Source: Micromonospora coxensis (GTDB taxonomy: Bacteria > Actinomycetota > Actinomycetes > Mycobacteriales > Micromonosporaceae). Taken from it: a stretch of 64,000 nt of DNA. The notes under the pieces were generated by a model that worked only from the letters and a program-made list of their open reading frames with translations, did not search any database and had not been told where the DNA came from. How positions within the stretch are numbered: the first letter of the stretch is position 1; every line of letters starts with the position of its first letter. The position numbers were made by a program, and so were the translations under genes. Below, piece after piece: positions 1 through 41,532 of this stretch. The stretch is taken from positions 6,324,001 to 6,388,000 of the forward strand of contig NZ_LT607753.1 in assembly GCF_900090295.1 (NCBI RefSeq), in the 5' to 3' direction.

Positions 1-1
1 C

Positions 2-4891
<4,890 letters not shown>

Positions 4892-4920
4892 GTCACGCGC
4901 GTCACGTACCGGTGGAGAAC

Positions 4921-4927
4921 GAGGGAG
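4921..4927 (+). promoter_or_regulatory. Ribosome binding site that fixes the PKS-2 start
   Basis: GAGGGAG lies 11 bases before the ATG at 4939. The upstream in-frame GTG at 4912 would place the start codon before this site and outside the conserved docking helix, so 4939 is preferred. Confidence 0.7.
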
Positions 4928-4938
4928 CGAGATCAACC

Positions 4939-16176
<11,238 letters not shown>

Positions 16177-16208
16177 CCGCCAGCCGCAACGACCACGGCA
16201 TGCCGAGT

Positions 16209-16215
16209 GAGGTGG
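16209..16215 (+). promoter_or_regulatory. Ribosome binding site supporting the GTG start of PKS-3
   Basis: GAGGTGG ends 7 bases before the GTG at 16223. No in-frame ATG lies near the docking helix, so the GTG is the likely start. Confidence 0.7.
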
Positions 16216-16222
16216 GTCCACG

Positions 16223-30529
<14,307 letters not shown>

Positions 30530-30560
30530 CGTGATCGCTGCTGGGTCGACGGGTCAACAC

Positions 30561-30566
30561 AAGGAG
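30561..30566 (+). promoter_or_regulatory. Ribosome binding site of PKS-4
   Basis: AAGGAG lies 10 bases before the ATG at 30577 and supports this start, which also begins the docking helix. Confidence 0.7.
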
Positions 30567-30576
30567 TGGGCGGTCC

Positions 30577-33500
30577 ATGGCTGACGAGGCGAAACTTCTC
30601 GACTACCTCAAGCGGGTCACCGCCGACCTGCACCAGGTGCGCCAGCGCCTGCGCGAGGTCGAGGCCGGTGAGCAGGAGCCGGTCGCCATCGTCGCCATGA
30701 GCTGCCGCTTCCCCGGCGGGGTGCGCTCACCGGAGGACCTGTGGGAGGTGGTCGCCTCCGGCCGGGACGTGGTCTCCGACTTCCCCGACGACCGGGGCTG
30801 GGACCTGGGCGCGCTGTACGACAGCGACCCGGAGCAGTCCGGCACGTCGTACACCCGGCAGGGCGGGTTCGTGCACGACCTGGCGGACTTCGACCCCGGG
30901 TTCTTCGCCATCTCCCCGCGCGAGGCGCTGGCCATGGACCCGCAGCAGCGCTGGCTGCTGGAGACCTCGTGGGAGGTCTTCGAGCGGGCCGGCATCGACC
31001 CGCACTCGCTGCGCGGCAGCCGCACCGGCGTCTTCGCCGGCAGCACCGGGCAGGACTACGGCGGCGTGCTGATGGGCGCCGCGCAGGGACTCGAAGGCCA
31101 CCTGATGACCGGCAACGCCGGCAGCGTCGTCTCCGGCCGCATCTCCTACACCTTCGGCCTGGAGGGCCCGGCGGTCACCGTCGACACCGCCTGCTCGTCC
31201 TCGCTGGTCGCCCTGCACCTCGCCGGGCAGGCGCTGCGGCAGCGGGAGTGCACCCTCGCCGTGGTCGCCGGGGTCACCGCCATGTGCACCCCGGCCGCGT
31301 TCGTCGAGTTCTCCCGGCAGCGCGGCCTCGCCGCCGACGGCCGCTGCAAGGCGTTCGCCGCCGCCGCCGACGGCACCGGCTGGTCCGAGGGCGTCGGCGT
31401 CCTGCTGCTGGAGCGGCTCTCCGACGCCCAGCGCAACGGCCACCCGATCCTCGCCGTGGTGCGCGGCAGCGCCGTCAACCAGGACGGCGCGTCCAACGGC
31501 CTCAGCGCCCCGAACGGGCCGTCGCAGCAGCGGGTGATCCAGCAGGCGCTGGCCAACGCCGGGCTCGCCGCCGGCGGCGTGGACGTGGTCGAGGCGCACG
31601 GCACCGGCACCCGGCTGGGCGACCCGATCGAGGCGCAGGCGCTGCTCGCCACGTACGGGCAGGACCGGGGGTCGGCGGCGCCGCTGCTGCTCGGCTCGGT
31701 CAAGTCGAACCTCGGGCACGCGCAGGCCGCCGCCGGGGTCGCCGGTGTGATCAAGGTGGTGATGGCGATGCGGCACGGCGTCGTGCCGCCCACCCTGCAC
31801 GTGGACGCCCCGACCCCCCAGGTCGACTGGGAGGCGGGCGCCGTCGAACTGGTCACCGAGGCGACGCCGTGGCCGGCGGTGGACCGGCCGCGCCGCTCGG
31901 CGGTGTCGTCGTTCGGCGTCTCCGGCACCAACGCGCACACCATCCTCGAACAGGCCCCCGAGCCGACCCCGGACACCGCCGCGCCGACGGTGGAGCGGCC
32001 GGTCCTGCCGGTGACGGTGTCGGCCCGCGACGCCGCCGCGCTCGCCGCGCAGGCCGGTCGTTGGGCGGCCTGGCTGGAGGCCGACGGCGACCTGCGTCCA
32101 CTCGACGTGGCGTTCTCGTCGGTGGCGACGCGGTCGACGTTGGACAGCCGTGCGGTGGTGGCCACGACGGGTCGGGACGATCTGCTGGCCGGGCTGCGGG
32201 CGCTGGCGGCGGGGGAGCCGTCCGGCGCGGTCGTCACGGGTCAGGCCGGAGACCGGGGTCCGCTCGCGGTGCTCTTCTCCGGTCAGGGCGCGCAACGCGC
32301 CGGCATGGGCCGCGAGTTGTACGCCGCGTTCCCGGTGTTCGCCGCCGCGTTGGACGAGGTCTGCGCCCACCTGGACCGGCTGCTGCCGCAGCCGCTGAAG
32401 CCGGTGCTGTTCGCCGACGAGTCCGGGCTGGTGGACCAGACCGTGTTCACCCAGGCCGGCCTGTTCGCGGTCGAGGTGGCGTTGTTCCGGCTGGTGGAGT
32501 CGTTCGGTGTGGTGCCGGACTTTGTGGGTGGGCATTCGGTCGGGGAGATCACGGCCGCGCACGTGGCGGGGGTGTTGTCGCTGGCGGACGCGTGTGCGTT
32601 GGTGGCGGCGCGGGGTCGGTTGATGCAGGCGTTGCCGGCCGGTGGTGGGATGCTCGCTGTCGCCGCGGCCGAGGAGGCCGTGGCGGAGTCGATCGAGGGT
32701 CTGACCGACGTCGGTGTCGCCGCCGTCAACGGGCCGACCTCCGTCGTCGTCTCGGGTGCGCTCGACACCCTGGACGAGGTGGAACGGGCCTGGAAGGACC
32801 GGGGCATCCGGACCCGCCGGCTGACGGTCAGCCACGCGTTTCACAGTCCGTTGATGGCGCCGATGCTCGACGAGTTCCGCGCCGTGCTCGACGGGCTGAC
32901 CTTCGCCGCCCCGCTGCTGCCGGTGGTGTCGAACCTGACGGGCGCGTTCGTCGACGGCGACGAGGTCCGTACCCCGGACTACTGGGTGCGGCACGTGCGT
33001 GAGGCGGTCCGGTTCGCCGACGGCATCACCGCCCTGCGCGCGGCCGGTGTCGACACGTTCCTGGAGATCGGCCCGCAGAGCGTCCTGACGGCGATGACCG
33101 CCGACGCGCTCCCCGACGACGGTGTGCTCGCCGTGGCCGCCCAGCGCAAGGACCGCACCGAGGTACAGGCGCTGCTCGCCGCCCTGGCCGAACTGCACGT
33201 CGCCGGGGTGCCCGTCACCTGGCAGCCCTGGTTCGCCGACACCGGCGCGCAGCGAGTCGACCTGCCCACGTACGCCTTCCAGCACCAGCGGTACTGGCCC
33301 GAGGCGGGCGCCGGGTGGACCGGCGACGTCACCGCCGTCGGCCTGCGCCCCGCGCAGCACCCCCTGCTCGGCGCCGCCGTCGGCGTCGCCCACGCCGAAG
33401 GATTCCTGTTCACCGGGCGGCTGGCCCGGCGCACCCACCCGTGGATCTCCGACCACGTCGTCTTCGACACCGTGCTGCTGCCCGGCACCGGCTTCGTCGA

Positions 33501-36500
33501 ACTCGCCCTCCAGGCCGGCGCGCACGTCGGCGCGGACCACGTCCGCGAGCTGACCCTGGAATCCCCGCTGATCCTGCCCGAGACCGGCGGCGTCGACATC
33601 CAGCTCTGGATCGGCCCGGCCGACGAGACCGGCTGCCGGTCGGTGTCCCTGCACTCCTCGTCCGACGACGCGCCCGGCGAGGGGGAGCGGGCCTGGACCC
33701 GCAACGCCAGCGGCGTGCTCGCCACCGGCCCGGCGAGCCCGACCGGCCCGCCCGGCTGGTCCGACCTGACCGCCTGGCCGCCCCCGGACGCCACCGAGGT
33801 CCCCACCGACGACCTCTACCTGAACCTCGCCGCCCAGGGCTACGACTACGGCCCGTCCTTCATCGCGCTGCGTTCCGCCTGGCGGCGCGGCGACGACCTC
33901 TTCGCCGAACTGGCCCTGCCGGAGACCCCGGCCGCCGAGGCCGGCGGGTACGGCCTGCACCCGGCGCTGCTCGACGCCGCCCTGCACACCCTCGGCCTGA
34001 CCACCCCCAGCGGCGAACCGTCCGGCGCCGACGTCCCACCCGGATACGGCCGGCTGCCGTTCTCCTGGAACGACGTCGCCCTGCACGCGGCCGGCGCGGC
34101 GGCGGCCCGGGTGCGCGTCTCGCACACCGGCACCGACAGCGTCTCCCTGCTGCTCGCCGACGTCACCGGTGCGCCGATCATCTCCGTCGGCTCCCTCGTG
34201 CTGCGGCCGGTCTCCGCCGACCAGCTCCGGACCGCCTCCGGCGGCGGCGCCGAGTCGCTGTACCGCATCGAGTGGACCCCGCTGGCCCTGCCCACCGGCC
34301 CGTCGAGCGCCGGCTGGGCGGTCGTCGGGGACGACGCCGGCCTCACCGACGCCGTCGCCGCCACCGGGACGGCCGTCACCGCGTACCCGGACCTGACCGC
34401 CCTGGGCGGCGCGCTGGACGAGGGTACGGACGCGCCCGGCGTGCTGGTCGTGCCGTTGCTCGACCCGCCCCCGGCGACCGACGTGCCCCGCGCCGTCGCC
34501 GAGGCGACCCACCGGGCGCTCGCCGTGCTCCAACAGTTCCTCGCCGACGACCGGTACGCCGACTCCCGGCTGGTCGTGCTGACCCGGGGCGCGGTCGCCA
34601 CCGACGCCGACACCGACCTGACCGACCTGGCCGGGGCGGCGGTCATCGGCCTGGTCCGCTCCGCCCAGTCGGAGAACCCCGACCGGTTCCTGCTGGTCGA
34701 CGTCGACGACGTGACCGGCGGCGCCGCCGCGCTGGTGGCGGCCGTCGGCACCGACGAGCCGCAGGTCGTCATCCGCGCCGGTGTCGCCGCCGGGGCCCGG
34801 CTCACCCGGGTGCCGGCCCCCGCCGAACCGCCCGCCGCCCCGTTCGACGGCGACGGGACCGTGCTGATCACCGGCGCCACCGGCACCCTCGGCCAGCTCA
34901 TGAGCCGGCACCTGGTGACCGTGCACGGCGTGCGCCACCTGATCCTCACCAGCCGGCGCGGCCGGGCCGCCGAGGGAGTCGCCGAACTCTGCGCCGACCT
35001 GGCGGCGCGGGGCGCGACCGTCACCGTCGCCGCCTGCGACGTCGCCGACCGGGATGCCCTGGCCGACCTGCTCGCCGGCATCCCCGCCGCGCACCCGCTG
35101 ACCGCCGTCGTCCACGCCGCCGGTGTCCGCGACGACGGCGTCATCTCCTCGCTCACCCCCGAGCGGATGGACGGGGTGCTGCGCCCGAAGGTCGACGCCG
35201 CCTGGAACCTGCACGAGCTGACCGCCGGCCTCGACCTGAAGGCGTTCGTCTCGTACTCGTCGCTCGCCGCCACCGCCGGCGGCCCCGGCCAGGGCAACTA
35301 CGCCGCCGCGAACGCCTTCCTCGACGGCCTGGCCCACCACCGCGCGGCACACGGCCTGGCCGCCCTCACCCTCGCCTGGGGCCTCTGGGCCGACCGCAGC
35401 GGCATGACCACCGAGCTGGACGACGTCCACCTCAACCGGATCTCCCGCTCCGGCGTCGCCGCCATGGAGGCCGAGGAGGGCCTCGCCCTCTTCGACGCCG
35501 CCTGCCGTACCCCCGCCGCCGCGCTGGTCCCGGCCCGCCTCGACCTCGCCGCGATGAAGGCGCAGTTCGCCGGCGGCAGCATCCCACCGCTGTACCGGTC
35601 GCTGATCCGCGTCCCCGCCCGGGCCGCCACGGCGACCACCACCGGCGCGTCCCTCGTCGGGCAGCTCGCCGCGCTCGGCGACGCCGACCGGCTCACCGCG
35701 CTGGTGGAGATCGTGCGCGGGCAGGCCGCCGCCGTGCTCGGCTACCCCGACCCGGCCGCGATCGAACCGCGCCGCGCGTTCAGCGAGTTCGGCTTCGACT
35801 CGCTCACCGCCGTCGAGATGCGCAACCGGCTCAACAACGCCTTCGGGATGCGACTGCCGGCCACCCTCGTCTTCGACTACCCGACGCCGCACGACCTGGC
35901 CGCGTTCCTCGGCACCGAGATCGCCGGCGCCCCGGTCCCGGTGCCACCCGCACCGGCCACCGTCGCCGTCGGCGACGACGAACCCCTCGCCATCGTCGGC
36001 ATGGCGTGCCGCCTCCCCGGCGGCGTCTGGTCGCCCGACGACCTGTGGCGGCTCGTCGCCGACGGCGTCGACGCGATCACCGACCTGCCCACCGACCGGG
36101 GCTGGGACCTCGACTCGCTGTACAGCGCCGACCCCGACGCCAGCGGCACCTTCTACGCCCGGGGCGGCGGCTTCCTGCGCGGCGTCGACCGGTTCGACCC
36201 CGGCTTCTTCGGCATCAGCCCCCGCGAGGCCCTGGCCATGGACCCGCAGCAGCGGCTGCTGCTGGAGACCACCTGGGAGACCTTCGAGTCCGCCGGCATC
36301 GACCCGGCCAGCACGCGGGGCAGCAGCACCGGCGTCTTCGTCGGCACCAGCGGCCAGGACTACGGCTCGCTGCTCGCGTACTCGCCGGAGGCCGCCGAGG
36401 GATACATGCTGACCGGGATGACCAGCAGCGTCATCTCCGGCCGGGTGGCGTACACGTTCGGGCTGGAGGGGCCGGCGGTGTCGCTGGACACCGCCTGCTC

Positions 36501-39500
36501 GTCGTCGCTGGTGGCGCTGCACTGGGCGGGTCAGGCGCTGCGCCGGGGCGAGTGCGACATGGCCCTGGCCGGCGGCGTGATGGTGATGGCCACCCCGACC
36601 GCGTTCGTCGAGTTCTCCCGCCAGCGTGGGCTCGCCCCCGACGGGCGGTGCAAGTCCTTCGCCGCCTCGGCCGACGGCACCGGCTGGTCCGAGGGCGTCG
36701 GCATGCTGCTCGTGCAGCGGCTCTCCGACGCTCGCCGGCAGGGCCGTCAGATCCTCGCGGTGGTCCGCGGCTCGGCGATCAACTCGGACGGCGCGTCCAA
36801 CGGGCTGACCGCGCCGAACGGTCCGTCGCAGCAGCGGGTGATCCGGCAGGCCCTGGCCTCGGCGCGGTTGTCGACTGCTGACGTGGACGTGGTGGAGGCG
36901 CACGGCACCGGCACGACGTTGGGTGATCCGATCGAGGCGCAGGCGTTGTTGGCCACGTACGGGCAGGACCGCGACGGGCACGCGCCGTTGTTGTTGGGGT
37001 CGGTGAAGTCGAACATCGGGCATGCGCAGGCGGCGGCGGGTGTGGCCGGTGTGATCAAGATGGTGCAGGCGATGCGGCACGGTGTGGTGCCGGCGACGTT
37101 GCACGTGGACGCGCCGTCGCCGCACATCGACTGGTCGGCCGGTGCGGTGGAGTTGGTGACCGAGGCGCGGGCCTGGCCGCAGGTGGACCGGCCGCGTCGG
37201 GCGGCGGTGTCGTCGTTCGGCATCTCCGGCACCAACGCGCACGTCATCATCGAGCAGGCCCCGGCCGCGCCGGCCCGCACCGACGACGCCGTCGCCCTGG
37301 TCCAGGCCGACGCGACGGTGTGGCCGGTCTCCGCGCGGTCGAAGGCCGCGCTCGCCGGCCAGGCCGCCCGCCTGGCCGGGTACGTGCGGGAGCACGGCGA
37401 CGTGGACCTGGCTGCCGTCGGATGGTCCCTGGCCACCCTGCGGTCGACGTTCGACCAGCGGGCCGCCGTGGTCGGGTCGACCGTCGACGAACTGCTGACC
37501 GGGCTGGACGCCCTGGCCGCCGGCGCCCCGGCCGGCACCGTCGTCACCGGCCTCGCCTCCGGCCACGGCGCCGGCCCCGTCTTCGTGTTCCCGGGTCAGG
37601 GCGCCCAGTCGGCGCGGATGGCCGCCGGTCTGGTCGGCCGGACCCCGGTGTTCGACGCGAAGCTCGCCGAATGCCAGCGGGCCCTCACCCCCTATCTCGA
37701 CGTGGATCTCGTCTCGGTGCTCACGGGCGAGGACGAGTCGTGGCTGGAGCGGGTCGAGGTGGTGCAGCCCGTGCTGTGGGCCGTCGGCATCGCCTTGGCC
37801 GCTGTCTGGCAGCACGTGGGTGTGACCCCGCAGGCCGTGATCGGGCACTCGCAGGGGGAAATCGGTGCGGCCTGTGTGGCCGGGATCCTCACCCTCGACG
37901 ACGCGGCGAAGACCGTGGCGCTGCGGTCGCGGGCCCTGGCGGTGCTGCGGGGCACGGGCACGATGGCCTCGATCGACCTCGCCGCTGACGCGGTCACCGA
38001 GCGGCTGCCCGCCTTCGAAGGCGTCGGCGTCGCCGCCGTCAACGGTCCCTCCACGGTGGTCGTCTCGGGCCCGCCGCAGCCGGTGGCGGATCTGGTCGAC
38101 GCCTGCCAGGCCGACGGCATCCGCGCGAGGCTGATCCCGGTCGACTACGCCTCGCACTCCGCCGCTGTGCAGGAGGTCGCCGAACAACTCCGCGCCGACC
38201 TCGCCGACGTGCGACCGCAGCCCGGCCACACCCGGCTCGTCTCCACCCTGACCGGCGACTGGGTCGACCCGGCCACCATGACGGCCGACTACTGGTACGA
38301 CAACCTGCGCCGCACCGTGCAGTTCGACGCCGCCGTCCGGGTCGCGATCGCGGCCGGGCACACCACGTTCGTCGAGATCAGCCCGCACCCGGTGCTGACC
38401 ATGCCGGTCACCGCGATCCTCGACGACACCGACACCCCCGGACACACCCTCGGCAGCCTCCGCCGAGGCGACGACGACCCCACCCGGCTACTGACCAACC
38501 TCGCCACCGCCCACACCATCGGCCTACCCGTCGACCTCACCCGCGTCCTCGCCGGCACCGACACCGTGCCACTGCCCACCTACGCCTTCGAGCACCAGCG
38601 GTACTGGGTGGACCCGCCCGTGCACCGCAGCGGTGACGTCGCCTCCGCCGGCCTCCAGGACGCCGGCCACCCGCTGCTCAGCGCCACGCTGACCTTCCCC
38701 GACAGCGAGCGGATGGTCTTCACCGGCCGGCTGTCGGTGCGTACCCACCCGTGGCTCGGTGAGCACCGGGTGATGGACACCATCCTGCTGCCCGGCACCG
38801 CGTTCGTGGAGCTGGCCAGCTACGCCGGTGAGCAGGCCGGCTGCCCCACGGTCGAGGAGCTGACCCTGCTCGCCCCGCTCGTCCTGCCCGAACTCGGTGC
38901 CCTCCAGGTGCAGCTCACCGTCGCCGAACGCGACGACGACGGCCGCCGCGCCGTGCAGCTGCACTCCCGCCCGTACCGGGACGGCTCCGACGAGATCCTC
39001 GCCGACGTGGCGTGGACCTGCCACGCCACCGGCCTGGTCGCCCCCCGGCAGGCCGACGCGCCCGCCTTCGACCTCGGGGTGTGGCCGCCCCCCGGCGCCA
39101 CCCGGGTCGAGAACGACGACTTCTACTCCGGCATCGAGGCCACCGTCTTCGGCTACGGCCCGGCGTTCCGCGGCCTGCGCGCCGCCTGGACCCGGGGCGA
39201 CGAGGTCTTCGCCGAGGTGGAGCTACCCGCCGAACACCAGGCCGAGGCGGGCCGCTTCGGCGTGCACCCGGCCCTGCTGGACGGCGCCTTGCAGGCCATG
39301 TCGATCGGCGGCTTCCTCGGCCGGATGGGCGACGGCGCCGACGCCACTGTTCCCCGCCTCCCGTTCGCCTGGACCGGGGTGTCCCTGCTCGCCGCCGGGG
39401 CCACCGCCCTGCGGGTCCGCGTCGCCGCGGCCGGCGAGGTCGGCGTGACCTTCCAGGTGGCCGACGCCACCGGCGCGCCCGTGCTGCACGTGGACTCGCT

Positions 39501-41496
39501 GATCATGCGCCGGGTCTCCGGCGACTCCCTCGGCGCGGCCCGCTCCGGCCGGCACGAGTCCCTGTTCCAGGTGGACTGGCCGGCGCTGCCGGTGCCCACC
39601 GGCCCGGTGCCGGCGGCCACCCGCTGGGTGGTCCTCGGCGACGACCTGACCCTCGCCGGCGCCTGCGAGTCGGCCGGCGCGCGGGTACGCACCGACGTCG
39701 ACCTTGACTCCCTCGGCGACCTGCTCGTCGGCGGCGAACCCGCGCCCGAGGCGGTGATCGTCGCCGTCGGCGGCAGCGGCGGGGACGACACGGACCCGGC
39801 GCTCGCCGCGCAGGCGCGCGCCACCACGCACCGTACCCTCGCGGCGGTGCGGACCTGGCTCGCCGACGACCGGTTCGCCGGGTCCCGGCTGGTGCTGGTC
39901 ACCCGCGACGCCGTCGCGGTGGGGGAGCAGCCGGTGGTCGACCTGCGCCAGGCACCGGTCTGGGGCCTGCTGCGCACCGCCCAGCTCGAACACCCGGGCC
40001 GGCTGCAACTCGTCGACTGCGACGGCGACCCGGACAGCGCCGCCGTGCTGGCCGCCGCGATCGGTTCCGGGGAGCCGCAGCTCGCCCTCCGCGCCGGGCA
40101 GGTGCGCACCCCGCGCCTCGGGCGGGTCCCGGCCGGCGTGGACCTGTTGCCCGGCGGCATCGACCCGGACGGCACCGTGCTGATCACCGGCGGCACCGGC
40201 GTGCTCGGCCGCCTGCTGGCCCGGCACCTCGCCACCACCCACGGCGTACGGCACCTGCTGCTGGCCGGGCGGCGCGGCGCGGCGGCCGACGGGATCGGCG
40301 ACCTGGTCGCCGACCTCGCCGACACCGGTACCCGGGTGACCGTCGCCGCCTGCGACGCCGCCGACCCGGACGCCCTGGCGGCGCTGCTCGCCGGGGTGCC
40401 CGAGGCGCACCCGCTCACCGCCGTGGTGCACGCCGCCGGTGTCCTCGACGACGGGGTGCTGGAGTCGATGACCCCCGACCGGATCGACGCCGTGGCGGTG
40501 CCGAAGATCGACGCGGCGTGGCACCTGCACCGGCTCACCGAGGGACACGACCTCGCCGCGTTCGTGCTGTTCTCCTCGGCGGCGGCGACCCTGGGCAGCG
40601 CCGGCCAGTCCAACTACGCCGCGGCGAACGCCTTCCTCGACGCCCTCGCCGCGCACCGGCGGGCCCGGGGCCTGCCCGGCATCTCCCTCGCCTGGGGCCT
40701 GTGGGAGCAGGCCAGCGGCATGACCGGGCACCTCGCCGACGCCGACGTACGGCGCATCGCCGGACAGGGCGCGGCGGGACTGCCCACCGGTCAGGCGCTG
40801 GACCTGTTCGACGCCGCGTGGCGGCTCGACGCGGCGGCCGTCGTGCCGATGCGGCTGGACGTCGGCACGCTGCGGACGCAGGCGGAGTCCGGCGCCCTGG
40901 CCCCGATGCTGCGCGCCCTGGTCCGGGTGCCGCTGCGCCGCTCGGCCGACGCCGCCGGCGCCCGCACCGGCGGGGTGCCGCTCGGCCAGCGGGTCGCCGG
41001 CCTGGCCGGCCCCGAACGGCTCAAGGTGGTGCTCGACGTGGTCCGGGCCAACATCGCCGCCGTCCTCGGCCACGCCGGCGCCGACGCGGTCGACCCGGGC
41101 CGGCTCTTCACCGATCTGGGCTTCGACTCGCTCACCGCCGTCGACCTGCGCAACCGGCTCAACGCCCTGTCCGGGCTGCGGCTGCCGGCGACGCTGGTCT
41201 TCGACTACCCCACCCCGACCGCCCTGGCCGAACGGCTGGCCGGTGAGATCGCCGCCGACGCGGCGCCCTCCACCCAGCCGCTGTTCCAGGGCATCGACAC
41301 GGTGGAGAGCCTGCTCAGCACCATCCCGCTCGATCCGGCGGCCCGGGACCGGTTCACCGCCCGCATGCAGGACCTGCTCGCCAAGGCGTCCGACCTCGCC
41401 GCCGGGCCCGCGGCCGAGCAGGACCGGCCCGATCTCGACTCGGCCAGCGACGACGAGATCTTCGACTTCATCAGCAAAGAGTTTGGAATCTCCTGA
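30577..41496 (+). CDS. Modular type I polyketide synthase PKS-4, two dehydrating modules (g and h)
   Basis: A 3639-residue protein with N-terminal docking coiled coil ([18 protein letters not shown], 1-33), module g (KS-AT-DH-KR-ACP, about 34-1785), module h (KS-AT-DH-KR-ACP, about 1800-3565) and a C-terminal docking tail ending [13 protein letters not shown]. These two consecutive DH-KR modules without ER should make the conjugated diene of the product (C12=C13 and C10=C11, the latter methylated). Start ATG 30577 is backed by AAGGAG 10 bases upstream. PKS-5 starts 36 bases after the stop. Odd: both DHs have Asp where the HxxxGxxxxP motif has Gly, and KS-h contains a TTG-rich patch from about 36850 to 37160. 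Confidence 0.98.
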   Translation: MADEAKLLDYLKRVTADLHQVRQRLREVEAGEQEPVAIVAMSCRFPGGVRSPEDLWEVVASGRDVVSDFPDDRGWDLGALYDSDPEQSGTSYTRQGGFVHDLADFDPGFFAISPREALAMDPQQRWLLETSWEVFERAGIDPHSLRGSRTGVFAGSTGQDYGGVLMGAAQGLEGHLMTGNAGSVVSGRISYTFGLEGPAVTVDTACSSSLVALHLAGQALRQRECTLAVVAGVTAMCTPAAFVEFSRQRGLAADGRCKAFAAAADGTGWSEGVGVLLLERLSDAQRNGHPILAVVRGSAVNQDGASNGLSAPNGPSQQRVIQQALANAGLAAGGVDVVEAHGTGTRLGDPIEAQALLATYGQDRGSAAPLLLGSVKSNLGHAQAAAGVAGVIKVVMAMRHGVVPPTLHVDAPTPQVDWEAGAVELVTEATPWPAVDRPRRSAVSSFGVSGTNAHTILEQAPEPTPDTAAPTVERPVLPVTVSARDAAALAAQAGRWAAWLEADGDLRPLDVAFSSVATRSTLDSRAVVATTGRDDLLAGLRALAAGEPSGAVVTGQAGDRGPLAVLFSGQGAQRAGMGRELYAAFPVFAAALDEVCAHLDRLLPQPLKPVLFADESGLVDQTVFTQAGLFAVEVALFRLVESFGVVPDFVGGHSVGEITAAHVAGVLSLADACALVAARGRLMQALPAGGGMLAVAAAEEAVAESIEGLTDVGVAAVNGPTSVVVSGALDTLDEVERAWKDRGIRTRRLTVSHAFHSPLMAPMLDEFRAVLDGLTFAAPLLPVVSNLTGAFVDGDEVRTPDYWVRHVREAVRFADGITALRAAGVDTFLEIGPQSVLTAMTADALPDDGVLAVAAQRKDRTEVQALLAALAELHVAGVPVTWQPWFADTGAQRVDLPTYAFQHQRYWPEAGAGWTGDVTAVGLRPAQHPLLGAAVGVAHAEGFLFTGRLARRTHPWISDHVVFDTVLLPGTGFVELALQAGAHVGADHVRELTLESPLILPETGGVDIQLWIGPADETGCRSVSLHSSSDDAPGEGERAWTRNASGVLATGPASPTGPPGWSDLTAWPPPDATEVPTDDLYLNLAAQGYDYGPSFIALRSAWRRGDDLFAELALPETPAAEAGGYGLHPALLDAALHTLGLTTPSGEPSGADVPPGYGRLPFSWNDVALHAAGAAAARVRVSHTGTDSVSLLLADVTGAPIISVGSLVLRPVSADQLRTASGGGAESLYRIEWTPLALPTGPSSAGWAVVGDDAGLTDAVAATGTAVTAYPDLTALGGALDEGTDAPGVLVVPLLDPPPATDVPRAVAEATHRALAVLQQFLADDRYADSRLVVLTRGAVATDADTDLTDLAGAAVIGLVRSAQSENPDRFLLVDVDDVTGGAAALVAAVGTDEPQVVIRAGVAAGARLTRVPAPAEPPAAPFDGDGTVLITGATGTLGQLMSRHLVTVHGVRHLILTSRRGRAAEGVAELCADLAARGATVTVAACDVADRDALADLLAGIPAAHPLTAVVHAAGVRDDGVISSLTPERMDGVLRPKVDAAWNLHELTAGLDLKAFVSYSSLAATAGGPGQGNYAAANAFLDGLAHHRAAHGLAALTLAWGLWADRSGMTTELDDVHLNRISRSGVAAMEAEEGLALFDAACRTPAAALVPARLDLAAMKAQFAGGSIPPLYRSLIRVPARAATATTTGASLVGQLAALGDADRLTALVEIVRGQAAAVLGYPDPAAIEPRRAFSEFGFDSLTAVEMRNRLNNAFGMRLPATLVFDYPTPHDLAAFLGTEIAGAPVPVPPAPATVAVGDDEPLAIVGMACRLPGGVWSPDDLWRLVADGVDAITDLPTDRGWDLDSLYSADPDASGTFYARGGGFLRGVDRFDPGFFGISPREALAMDPQQRLLLETTWETFESAGIDPASTRGSSTGVFVGTSGQDYGSLLAYSPEAAEGYMLTGMTSSVISGRVAYTFGLEGPAVSLDTACSSSLVALHWAGQALRRGECDMALAGGVMVMATPTAFVEFSRQRGLAPDGRCKSFAASADGTGWSEGVGMLLVQRLSDARRQGRQILAVVRGSAINSDGASNGLTAPNGPSQQRVIRQALASARLSTADVDVVEAHGTGTTLGDPIEAQALLATYGQDRDGHAPLLLGSVKSNIGHAQAAAGVAGVIKMVQAMRHGVVPATLHVDAPSPHIDWSAGAVELVTEARAWPQVDRPRRAAVSSFGISGTNAHVIIEQAPAAPARTDDAVALVQADATVWPVSARSKAALAGQAARLAGYVREHGDVDLAAVGWSLATLRSTFDQRAAVVGSTVDELLTGLDALAAGAPAGTVVTGLASGHGAGPVFVFPGQGAQSARMAAGLVGRTPVFDAKLAECQRALTPYLDVDLVSVLTGEDESWLERVEVVQPVLWAVGIALAAVWQHVGVTPQAVIGHSQGEIGAACVAGILTLDDAAKTVALRSRALAVLRGTGTMASIDLAADAVTERLPAFEGVGVAAVNGPSTVVVSGPPQPVADLVDACQADGIRARLIPVDYASHSAAVQEVAEQLRADLADVRPQPGHTRLVSTLTGDWVDPATMTADYWYDNLRRTVQFDAAVRVAIAAGHTTFVEISPHPVLTMPVTAILDDTDTPGHTLGSLRRGDDDPTRLLTNLATAHTIGLPVDLTRVLAGTDTVPLPTYAFEHQRYWVDPPVHRSGDVASAGLQDAGHPLLSATLTFPDSERMVFTGRLSVRTHPWLGEHRVMDTILLPGTAFVELASYAGEQAGCPTVEELTLLAPLVLPELGALQVQLTVAERDDDGRRAVQLHSRPYRDGSDEILADVAWTCHATGLVAPRQADAPAFDLGVWPPPGATRVENDDFYSGIEATVFGYGPAFRGLRAAWTRGDEVFAEVELPAEHQAEAGRFGVHPALLDGALQAMSIGGFLGRMGDGADATVPRLPFAWTGVSLLAAGATALRVRVAAAGEVGVTFQVADATGAPVLHVDSLIMRRVSGDSLGAARSGRHESLFQVDWPALPVPTGPVPAATRWVVLGDDLTLAGACESAGARVRTDVDLDSLGDLLVGGEPAPEAVIVAVGGSGGDDTDPALAAQARATTHRTLAAVRTWLADDRFAGSRLVLVTRDAVAVGEQPVVDLRQAPVWGLLRTAQLEHPGRLQLVDCDGDPDSAAVLAAAIGSGEPQLALRAGQVRTPRLGRVPAGVDLLPGGIDPDGTVLITGGTGVLGRLLARHLATTHGVRHLLLAGRRGAAADGIGDLVADLADTGTRVTVAACDAADPDALAALLAGVPEAHPLTAVVHAAGVLDDGVLESMTPDRIDAVAVPKIDAAWHLHRLTEGHDLAAFVLFSSAAATLGSAGQSNYAAANAFLDALAAHRRARGLPGISLAWGLWEQASGMTGHLADADVRRIAGQGAAGLPTGQALDLFDAAWRLDAAAVVPMRLDVGTLRTQAESGALAPMLRALVRVPLRRSADAAGARTGGVPLGQRVAGLAGPERLKVVLDVVRANIAAVLGHAGADAVDPGRLFTDLGFDSLTAVDLRNRLNALSGLRLPATLVFDYPTPTALAERLAGEIAADAAPSTQPLFQGIDTVESLLSTIPLDPAARDRFTARMQDLLAKASDLAAGPAAEQDRPDLDSASDDEIFDFISKEFGIS
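30676..35920 (+). other. PKS module g: KS-AT(malonyl)-DH-KR(B-type)-ACP
   Basis: Seen: KS Cys206, with DPQQRW where the other KSs have DPQQRL; AT Ser654 in GHSVG and HAFH at residue 753; DH His960 in [10 protein letters not shown] and Asp1133 in LLDAALH, plus YGPSF; KR cofactor loop GATGTLG after residue 1429; RDD motif with the key B-type Asp; Tyr1575; ACP Ser1742. The DH-KR spacing has no room for an ER. Predicted: malonyl extension and a C12=C13 double bond, likely trans because the KR is B-type. Confidence 0.9.
32263..33297 (+). repeat. Malonyl AT repeat, module g copy
   Basis: 345 codons matching the module d AT at 17915-18952 through nearly the whole domain, including the runs [18 protein letters not shown] and [19 protein letters not shown]. 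Confidence 0.85.
35974..41260 (+). other. PKS module h: KS-AT(methylmalonyl)-DH-KR(B-type)-ACP
   Basis: Seen: KS Cys1974; AT Ser2425 in GHSQGE and YASH at residue 2524; DH His2730 in [10 protein letters not shown] and Asp2902 in LLDGALQ, plus YGPAF; KR cofactor loop near 3203, LDD motif, Ser in FSSAAA and Tyr3347; ACP Ser3518. No ER. Predicted: methyl at C10 and a C10=C11 double bond conjugated with that from module g. Confidence 0.9.
37570..38592 (+). repeat. Methylmalonyl AT repeat copy 3 (module h)
   Basis: 1023 bases, collinear with the other four copies. Its last part is essentially the module c version ([14 protein letters not shown]). Confidence 0.93.
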
Positions 41497-41532
41497 GATG
41501 ACCGACTTCCGGATCGAGGCAGGTGCGACCCG

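Noticed and set aside
4912..4938. Upstream GTG start for PKS-2
   Set aside because: It precedes the GAGGGAG site and adds residues outside the conserved docking helix.
33800..34860. A possible enoylreductase between DH and KR in modules g and h
   Set aside because: The space holds only the KR structural half; no HAAAGGVG nucleotide-binding motif is present, unlike module c.
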